Below, in pieces: positions 56,263 to 64,000 of a stretch of DNA of 64,000 nt. The stretch is from the NCBI RefSeq assembly GCF_018812025.1, contig NC_063052.1:26388670-26452669 (forward strand). The letters run 5' to 3'. The DNA comes from Megalobrama amblycephala. Taxonomy: Eukaryota > Chordata > Actinopteri > Cypriniformes > Xenocyprididae. Below the pieces are notes generated by a model. The model had not been told where the DNA came from, did no database searches, and saw only the letters and a list, made by a program, of their open reading frames with translations. The position numbers were made by a program, and so were the translations under genes. The first letter of the stretch is position 1. Every line of letters begins with the position of its first letter.

Positions 56263-57289
56263 AACTTTTGTATAATTTTTGGCACTGACATGACTTTATT
56301 GACACCTGCACAAACGTTTCATAATCATGCTGAAGGAAGGCATGAGGACTGCAGATGTGGCCACAGCAATAAACCGCAATATTCGTAATGTAACACAGTG
56401 CTACAGGGAGACAGGAAGAACAGCAGATTGTCTTTGCAGTGCCAAATCATGTAACCATGTGTTTACCTTCAACACAATGATAACAAAAACTACAACATTA
56501 CAGAAATTATTTTAAATGTCAGACATAACAGCATTATAATGCAGAAATTTGATTTTAAGTTTCACACAGTATTAATTGAATGTAATGATCAACATTATTA
56601 CTTGAACAGAATTCAACAAAAATAATGTAATGCAGCTTAAAAAATTAAAATTAAATCAATAAATAGAATTTTTAACTTTTAACCATATGCATTTATTTAA
56701 GTTGTAGCAACAGGTCCTCTGAATTACTTTTTAGAGTGCAGTTGTTGAATCCATTTGTGTTTATACAAAATATTTACTCATGTTAAGACATGATATAAAC
56801 AGAAAATATAAATATTTTATAAGGTTTAAAACATAACAGTTTAAAAGTTTATATATTGATGTACTTGCAGTTATGTGGGAATCACTGAATCAATCTAATC
56901 TTAGAGTTAGACAGCTATTTATCTACATTAGAAGATTTTTTCATAACTAAAGAATATGCATTTCTGCTTCTACTTTGTGTGACAATGGAGTTTTATCTTT
57001 GCATAATGAACAAAATGTATCTATAGAGATATATATGATTTTCTGTATGTGAAGCACTGTATTAAATATGAAAAATATAGAATACAATTTATTTATCTGG
57101 GGAAAAAAAGAGATGTAACAGGAACAGCAAGAAATGAATTGATTAATTCTATTATAGGGCAGATATGGGTTGGAAGAATTTAGACTAAACAAGAATACAT
57201 AAGAAGAGTACATCTGTGTGTATGTCATTGCTAACCTTGTTTGTTCTCATTTCAGAGCCTGTACTGAACCCCCAGGATGCTTATAACAG
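56263..57289. other. No gene recognised; paralogous to 27640-30360
   Basis: AT-rich. From 56960 it matches the V4-distal flank and contains the unoccupied MITE site at 57022-57023. The short frame 56327-56515 resembles nothing known. Confidence 0.55.
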
Positions 57290-57464
57290 TGTTGATCTTA
57301 CAATCAATAGAGACTGTTTGACCAAGCTGAACTGATTTAAACTCATGTCAGAATGACCTGCCCCAAAGATCCTGCGAGATATGAGTGCATCAGGAAAATG
57401 GGTGCATCAGGAAAAATGTTTTATTACCTCGGATGCAGTAAAATGCCCAGATGAAGAGAATCAT
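57290..57464 (-). pseudogene. IgL V segment, family C, truncated and frameshifted
   Basis: Leader exon 57428-57464 (MILFIWAFYCIR plus one base, GTAATA donor). The exon 2 start at 57371 matches the 31978-32075 fragment, but 4 bases are lost where ACTCAACCTGAG stood, which gives TGA. The match ends at about 57290 without framework 2. No RSS. Confidence 0.8.
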
Positions 57465-57689
57465 ATTGGCTTCTGTTTTAGAGTGGACAAATCTTGTGTG
57501 TTAAAATCGTTCACAGGACTTTGCTCTGAGGCATGAGCTGCCAATGCAAAATATCATTACAGTGGAAAAACCCTTGAACTGAAATATCTTCTCTCTCATA
57601 TGATGGGCATTATAATATATGCATACTTTAACTATGAGTTAATCATCAAGGTTTAATTAAAACGTGTCTGGCGCTCAGAATATTCTGGA

Positions 57690-57760
57690 GGTTTTTGCAG
57701 TGAATGAGAATTAATTATTGTGGAGGATTTTTGATGGAGGAACCAAACTGAGAGTTGAAA
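57690..57760 (+). pseudogene. Divergent IgL J with 17-bp-spacer RSS
   Basis: Nonamer GGTTTTTGC (57690-57698), 17-bp spacer, heptamer-like TATTGTG (57716-57722), then a 38-nt J coding RIFDGGTKLRVE with intact GTAAGT donor in the normal phase. FDGG replaces FGGG. Spacer and heptamer depart from consensus in the same way as at 48531. It might be a J type of its own or a dead copy. Confidence 0.65.
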
Positions 57761-58192
57761 GTAAGTGCAGAATAAAATAAAAAGATGAATAAACACTAAT
57801 GAAATGTGGATCTGAATTGGTAGCATATTTAGAGATTACTATTATTGATTTTATTACATACTGCATTGATACTGCTTTAAGTAAAATAGGACTGTAAATT
57901 AGACTGTAAACACCATATAAAATAAAAAAATAAAAGTTGTGTAAAAATGTAAAATATCATATAAGTGAACTAAATGCTTAAGAGAATCAAAATCTACTTG
58001 AATGTGATTAATGTATATGTTTTTGTTTAATTAGTACGTATTACTATATTATACTAGGTATTTGTATTAGTAATAATAATTATTTTTCTTAGTAGATTTG
58101 GGAAATTATCAAATTAAACTGGTTTTATTATGCAGCTTTATCTGGTTTATTTATTGCTCGTAGTTCTAAAAGAGCAAACTGGTTATTGTGTC

Positions 58193-58268
58193 AGTTTTAG
58201 TGCAGGAGGTGATTGGGTTTGTATCACTGTGGTGGACGTTCGGTGGAGGAACTCGACTCTCAGTTGGA
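58193..58268 (+). pseudogene. IgL J before C5, donor lost
   Basis: Degenerate nonamer AGTTTTAGT (58193-58201), exact 23-bp spacer, consensus heptamer CACTGTG (58225-58231), then [12 protein letters not shown] identical to J1. After GGA the sequence is GTCTTTT instead of AGTAAGT, so both the donor and the phase base are gone. It could recombine but probably not splice to C5. Confidence 0.8.
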
Positions 58269-58705
58269 GTCTTTTTATTTCATAAATGAAACACTGAATG
58301 AAAAGAACAACAGAGGATTTAAATAATAATAATAATAACTATTAATATAAAAATAAATAATTTGAAAGATTTGTTATGGTGGGACATGACCAAATACATG
58401 TACACTTTCTTTAGCTCTCCTCCAGACCAGTATAAAACCTTTTTTTCTTCTTTTTCATTTTATCCATCAGAATGGTAAATTGCATTTGACAAAGAATACA
58501 TCTTTGTATTTTTTTATTAATTTGTCATGAAATAGAAAGCTAATGTTGGTATATGTATGCAGTCTTTTACTCGCCTTTACAGATCGATTTAACCAAAGCA
58601 AACAAGTTGGGCTATTTCACTTGGTAGACACTCTGAACAAGGCAACATGAAAAAAATAAATAAATAAATACTGTATATATATATATATACTGTATAAAAA
58701 TACTG

Positions 58706-60235
58706 CACTGTGTGCAGAATTATTAGGGAAGTTGATTTGCTGATCATATTTTTTTTCCAAGCACATTTTACCAATTCCAATCCACATCAATCTTAATAAC
58801 TACTATTGATATTGTTTTTAATCATTTATAAGTGATATATAATTGTTAATGAAGGCTGGAAATGAAAAATGCCTTACATTCAGGTGTGCAGAATTATTAG
58901 GCAGGTTTTCTTTTATAGGCAAAATGAGCAAAAAAGAGATGTAACTCAGACTGAAAAGTCAAAAATTATTAAATACTCATGAGACGCAATACTAATGCAA
59001 TACTAGAAATTACAAAGTTAAAGCATGACCAAGGGACAGCAAAATGCTCATTGGGTCAGCGGGGTCATAGAAAAACAGGTGGAAAAGAAAAGACACATGT
59101 TAACTGCAAAAGAATTAAGAATTAAGGTGAAGAATTAAGTGTGAAACCATCAGGAACCCTTTAGTCTCCAGCGCCATCATTTTCTAGAACTGCAACCTAC
59201 CTGGAGTCTCCAGAAGTGCAAGGTGTCAGGATCTCAGAGACTTAGGTTAGCTAAAGAATCCTAAAAAATGACCCGCTCTTAATAATCACAAGCTGAAGTG
59301 TTATAAAATACATGAAGACTGGGTTTTTATAGGCCTTATAGACAGACAGCTTGAGAGTGACTCCTGAAGGACCAGCACCACATCCTCTTGTACCACTGTT
59401 TGAAGAATTTATCTTCCAGATTCTGGCAGTAAGGTGTGGGAGTTCACTTTTTTTGTCCATCTCTTATCCTGAAATGTCCGTCTTGCAGAGATGGACTAAA
59501 AATGATCTTCCAAAACTTACTGCCAGATTTTGGAAGATAAATTCTTCAAACAGTGGTACAAGAGGATGTGGTGCTGGTCCTTCAGGAGTCACTCTCAAGC
59601 TGTCTGTCTATAAGGCCTATAAAAACCCAGTCTTCATGTATTTTATAACACTTCAGCTTGTGATTATTAAGAGCGGGTCATTTTTTAGGATTCTTTAGCT
59701 AACCTAAGTCTCTGAGATCCTGACACCTTGCACTTCTGGAGACTCCAGGTAGGTTGCAGTTCTAGAAAATGATGGCGCTGGAGACTAAAGGGTTCCTGAT
59801 GGTTTCACACTTAATTCTTCACCTTAATTCTTAATTCTTTTGCAGTTAACATGTGTCTTTTCTTTTCCACCTGTTTTTGTATGACCCCGCTGACCCAATG
59901 AGCATTTTGCTGTCCCTTGGTCATGCTTTAACTTTGCAATTTTTTAGTATTGCATTAGTATTGCGTCCTTCTCATGAGTATTTAATAATTTTTGAATTTT
60001 CAGTCTGAGTTAAATCTCTTTTTTGGCTCATTTTGCCTGTAAAAGAAAACCTGCCTAATAATTCTGCACACCTGAATATAAGGCATTTTTCATTTCCAGC
60101 CTTCATGAACAATTATATATCAATTATAAATGATTAAAAATAATATTAATAGTCGTTATTAAGATTGATGTGGATTGGAATTGGTAAAATCTGCTTGGAA
60201 ACAAAATATGATCAGTAATAATTCTGCACACAGTG
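58706..60235. mobile_element. 1.53-kb palindromic fold-back element in the J-C5 interval
   Basis: Begins CACTGTGTGCAGAATTATTA and ends with its complement. The arms (about 750 bp each) pair through GGCAGGTTTTCTTTTA, AAAGAATTAAGAATTAAGGT, ACCACATCCTCTTGTACCAC and GAGATGGAC to a loop near 59470. Mirror frames (59251-59460 on -, 59351-59698 on +) encode the same peptide and show that one unit was inverted and joined to itself. Family not identified. Confidence 0.9.
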
Positions 60236-60685
60236 TATGTATGCTTAAAATGTGTCAGTATTGATAATAGGACAGCTTTGGAATTATGTAAAGTTCAAAA
60301 TATCTTTTTATTAAGTTTTTAATAATTATTTAATGTTTTTAATAATTAATTAATGAAAATGTTTTTTAATAAAACGTTTTTTAATGAATGTCACATGAGA
60401 CAAATGTGTCTTCATCTGGTGTTGCTTTTAACCTTCAAACAGCTACAACTGTGTAACAATAAATATTTTAACAATAATTTAAACAAATGAAAAATAGAAA
60501 CCTAAAAAGTTAAAGATCCATGACATATCTTTTTTTTTTTTCAAATCCAAGTATAGATATATGTGTGATTGCTGGTAAATGTGTTTTTACAGGCTGTTGC
60601 ACTTCAGATCTGCTTGATTAACTCTGAATCTCATAAAGGGAAGTGAAAGACTGATAGAGCTGTTTTCAAGAAGAATGAAACTCTC

Positions 60686-60714
60686 ATCTCTCTCTCTCTC
60701 TCTCTCTCTCTTTA
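60686..60714 (+). repeat. (CT)n acceptor tract of C5
   Basis: CTCTCTCTCT run ending CTTTAG at the C5 exon. Confidence 0.9.
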
Positions 60715-60715
60715 G

Positions 60716-61038
60716 CTGCCGCTCGTCCCACTCTCACGGTCCTGCCGCCCTCCAGAGATGAGCTGCAGCAGGGTAAGGCTACAGTGGTGTGTGTGGGCAG
60801 TAAGGGATTCCCCTCTGACTGGAAGCTGAGCTGGAAGGTGGATGGCAGCAGCAGGAGCTCTGCTGTGAATCTGAGTCCCAGTGTGCTGCAGAAGGATGGA
60901 CTGTACAGCTGGAGCAGCAGCCTGAGCCTCACTGAGAGTGAGTGGAGCAGAGCAACAACCATCAGCTGTGACGCCACGCACCCATCCCAGAATGCAGTGA
61001 CCGAGAGCCTGAACACACAGCAGTGTGATGACCACTGA
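60716..61038 (+). CDS. IgL constant domain C5
   Basis: 323-nt exon between CTTTAG acceptor and TGA. It starts [16 protein letters not shown] (Ala where C1 and C4 have Thr) and ends TQQCDDH (His for Gln). Domain cysteines and the interchain Cys are kept. 11.52 kb from C4 and in the same orientation, within a duplicated unit. Upstream Js at 57690 and 58193 are both impaired, and a palindromic element lies between. The coding sequence itself is intact. Confidence 0.94.
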
Positions 61039-61228
61039 AACACACACACACATCACACAGAGATTATAGGCATGAATGAATCATTTATACTCATACATAC
61101 ACACATAGTCTTACTAAAGGACGGACAACATTGTGTACCATTTTGCTCTGTATGTAAATATTTCCTTAAGAATTCTTTTAACATGTATAATAACCTTTTA
61201 AGAAAAACGTGTTTGTGTTTTTTGGCCA

Positions 61229-61234
61229 AATAAA
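61229..61234 (+). terminator. C5 poly(A) signal AATAAA
   Basis: GGCCAAATAAAAGC, same position as behind C4. Confidence 0.8.
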
Positions 61235-61674
61235 AGCTTTTTGAATCATTAATTGTATGTATTTATTGTTTTGAATGATAAATATTATAGCATATGCTTA
61301 ACATTAGCCTTTAAAATAGTTTAATCTTTAATTTTATTTGTTGATATCATAGTCTTTTATTTATTTATTTATTTATTTATTTTATTCTATTAGTTTACAT
61401 GTTATTTTCATTACATAAGCTTTGTCCACATAATCTTCATCTTGGATGTAATTTACTGGATTGGAATTCATGTGTAATTCATGATTGAGACATTCTTAAA
61501 TGTATTATTATAAAAATGTATGTGTTGAGTATATGTGACAATAATGAACAGCAACATGTCACCAGCCTTAAATAGTCTCTGTGTTTGTGTGTAAAGTCAG
61601 TGAAGTGAATAATGATCTTCAACATCAACACCTGCAGAAGCTCAAAGCTGCAGCGCTGAAGTCTCAACTAAAGA

Positions 61675-61702
61675 GGTTTTTGTATGATGCTTTTACACTG
61701 TG
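61675..61702 (-). promoter_or_regulatory. V8 12-RSS
   Basis: Heptamer CACAGTG, 12-bp spacer, perfect nonamer ACAAAAACC on -. Confidence 0.93.
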
Positions 61703-62413
61703 TGAACACCCAGTCTATGGTGCCAGAGACTCCCTTGTTATGTTGACTCTGACAGTAATAAACTCCTGAATCTTCAGGCTGGACTCCACTGATGGTCAGA
61801 GTAAAATCAATTTTATTTCCACTTCCACTGCCACTAAATCTAGAAGAAACACCTGAAGCTCTGTCTGATGTGGCATAGATCAGGAGTTTAGGAACTTCTC
61901 CAGGAATCTGATGGTACCAGGATATGCAATTCTGATCAGAGCCTTTTGTTTTAATACAGTCTATTGCTGGTTTATGATTACAGTGAATAGTGACAGTCTG
62001 ATCAGGCTGAACTGTTTGAGCTTTAGATTGAGTCAGAGTTTGTCCCACAGAACCTGAAGAGAGAGACAGAAAAAGCATTATAAAACTGATGAGCACAACA
62101 CTTAAACTAACAGTTAGTATGGGTAAGGTATCTGTCAAACACAATTTTTCTTACTGTTGCATTACAAGGGCTAAGTATCATCATACATATCAAAACGTAT
62201 ACATTATAATTCATTTATAATATATTTAGTAATATCAGGTGATATTAAAATAACATGCATAAAAAATATGTGTTTAAAAATGTATAAACATAATTTACAT
62301 CTTTATTTCACCAACTGTGAAGTTTCCCGAAATTGGCTGATGAAATTAGTTTCTATATACTTACTCCAGATGCAGGTTGTGAGTGTCCAAATAATGATGG
62401 TTATTAAAGTCAT
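61703..62413 (-). CDS. IgL V8 segment, family A
   Basis: Leader exon 62365-62413 (49 nt) with GTAAGT donor. Exon 2 is 61703-62053 after TCTTCAG. The domain reads [65 protein letters not shown] and [20 protein letters not shown], then WVF. CDR1 cysteines are 9 residues apart. Intact with a consensus signal. It corresponds to V6 in the 49-53 kb unit but differs in CDR1 and CDR3. Confidence 0.94.
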
Positions 62414-62515
62414 GTTTGCTTTTGGATCTGTTATCATGAAGGAGAGCTGTCAGTCATAAAATCATAAACTCACAGATCTATAAACACCATCTGAGCACTG
62501 AAGCATGCAGCTCAT

Positions 62516-62523
62516 ATGCAAAG
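62516..62523 (-). promoter_or_regulatory. V8 octamer-like element (CTTTGCAT)
   Basis: ATGCAAAG on +, about 103 bp before the start codon. Confidence 0.55.
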
Positions 62524-62529
62524 TGTCTT

Positions 62530-63414
62530 CAATGTAAATGTCCTTTCTGAGAACAAGATCCTCTCTTACTGTCAAGAAAAATATTTCAATTGGTCTGGAT
62601 GAGCCTGATTATTTTTCTTAGACAGTTTCAACATTGTAATAATCTCAGTTATTAATTAAAAAGTTTTTAATCAATATAACGGATTGTATTGTTGTTCTGC
62701 TGTAATATTCAAGGTTTGATATAGTTGTGCACTAAATCTCCAAAATCATAAAGTTGTTATTTTACATTCACACTGACTAACTCCATTCTCACATGAAAAT
62801 GTGAGAGAGATGAAATGTAAGCTGTGAAGAGGTCTTGCACACACTAGTGAAGTCTGATGTTAATTATTTTGATGATAAGACGTTTGACCTATAAAACATC
62901 AAAACATCATCATAGTGACCAAATATTTTGTTTGTTGCGGTGTAAGAAGAAATTTCACATAGACATGCTTTGTCTGTTTTTGCTCAGCGTCTCATTCCCC
63001 TTCTCAGGAACTGGGTTGCATAAGCAACCTTAGACGTTTTGAATGAATTGATTCAGTGACTGTGATTCAATGACTCAGTTATAAAGATTTGTTTCATTCC
63101 TGCATGTGTTTTTGAAAGAATTGGTTGAATGATTGCATGACTCGCTCATGAAGGCAGTCACTTGTCCCCACCTACTGGTACAGTGTAACCTACAGAAAGC
63201 GTCATCATCCTTCTCAAACTATATTAGGCTAATTTCGCTCTGATTTGTGTGGTAATTTATGATAAGTTTTGGAGTGTTTCTTTGACACCCATGTTGTTCC
63301 AGGACCAACAAAAGTTTGATTCAAGAACAGATGTTCATTGACTTAAAAATACCACTAAAATAATTTAAAAGAAAAATACATTTTTGTTAAAAAAAAAAAG
63401 GTTACATGTTTGAT

Positions 63415-63461
<47 letters not shown>

Positions 63462-63990
63462 TAATAATATTAGCCAAAGTATAATATTCATATATAATAC
63501 TGTGGTTGTGAATAGGATGAATACTTATATTTTAACATTGGGAATATAATCTAAAATATAAATGGTATGGCTTGAGTTCACGTTCATATACAGTATAATA
63601 TTATGTGTTTTCTACATGCATCTCAGCTCTTACTGATGGAATGTAAAATTATTGAAGATTGGCTAACAGGAATATATAGGTGTGAAACCTCCAACACTAC
63701 TGGCCAGTGTTTCAGTTTCTTTGTCCAACCCCTGTATTTTCACTTGTAATAACATTTCACAATTTTACTGTATTTGTGATCAAATAAATGCTGCCCTGAG
63801 TAAGAGTTTTTTCAAAAATATTAATAAATCTTACTGACCACAAACTTTGGAACAGTAGTGTATTTTGATCGTATCAGGTGAATTCCAGGATGCATCTGAA
63901 TGTGTTTTTGAGAGTGTTTTGCATATGAACTGAATACTGTGCTTAAAATTCCACTGATGATCAGTGTGTGACACCAACACACACACAAAA
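62530..63990. repeat. Duplicated intergenic unit, copy 2
   Basis: Matches 52060-53500 with few differences. Contains an expanded (AT)n at 63419-63458. No gene inside. Confidence 0.9.
63419..63458. repeat. (AT)n microsatellite, expanded relative to copy 1
   Basis: About 20 AT units against about 4 at the matching site near 52966. Confidence 0.95.
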
Positions 63991-63995
63991 CAAAG

Positions 63996-64000
63996 ATGTC
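63996..64000 (+). pseudogene. Start of a family B V leader at the window edge
   Basis: ATGTC in the same context as the 53512 leader (CACACACAAAACAAAG). Cut by the window, so its state cannot be judged. Confidence 0.55.

Noticed and set aside
59351..59698. 115-codon frame in the J-C5 interval
   Set aside because: The same peptide is encoded in mirror on the other arm (59251-59460); it is a product of the palindromic element and matches no known protein.

Overview
The window is non-coding-rich vertebrate DNA from a teleost fish, most likely a cyprinid (zebrafish/carp-like). This is inferred from the immunoglobulin segments and the transposon families. It is part of an immunoglobulin light-chain (IgL) locus in the multi-cluster layout of bony fish, heavily invaded by mobile elements. 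The V segments carry 12-bp-spacer recombination signals and the two good J segments carry 23-bp-spacer signals. This is the kappa-type polarity, although the J motif reads [10 protein letters not shown].

Layout. 1-11.3 kb: no immunoglobulin gene; MITEs, a 960-bp palindrome, an (AT)n tract and an 855-bp Harbinger-like element. 11.4-22.8 kb: left clusters with V on + and J-C on -. These are V1 (frameshifted), a DIRS-type retrotransposon, C1-J1 head-to-head with V2, then C2-J2 head-to-head with a V3 leader. 22.8-26.7 kb: a 5'-truncated Ty3/gypsy element of the Gmr1 type (protease-integrase-RT-RNase H order) that replaces the body of V3. 26.7-31.9 kb: V4 of a second V family, then a MITE carrying a nested hAT element, and a TTAA-flanked MITE. 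32-33.1 kb: a fragment of a third V family, a DIRS fragment and frameshifted C3. 33.2-36.3 kb: dispersed repeats. 36.3-42.95 kb: an endogenous retrovirus with paired LTRs, tRNA-His primer site, an internally deleted but open gag-pol frame and an open env. 43-64 kb: right clusters in mirror orientation (C on +, V on -) with V5, C4, V6, V7, C5 and V8, plus a second DIRS-like element, degenerate J segments, orphan leaders, two C 3'-UTR relics without a C exon, and a 1.5-kb palindrome in the J-C5 interval.

How it works together. Every intact V is transcribed opposite to the J-C of its cluster, with V and J signals facing the same way, so V-J joining must proceed by inversion. V2, V5, V6, V7 and V8 look intact, as do C1, C2, C4 and C5. 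Only J1 and J2 look fully intact, so the right half may lack a usable J inside this window. Tandem duplication is clear (C1/C2 units 3.5 kb apart, C4/C5 units 11.5 kb apart), and duplicated copies supply empty sites that date two insertions.
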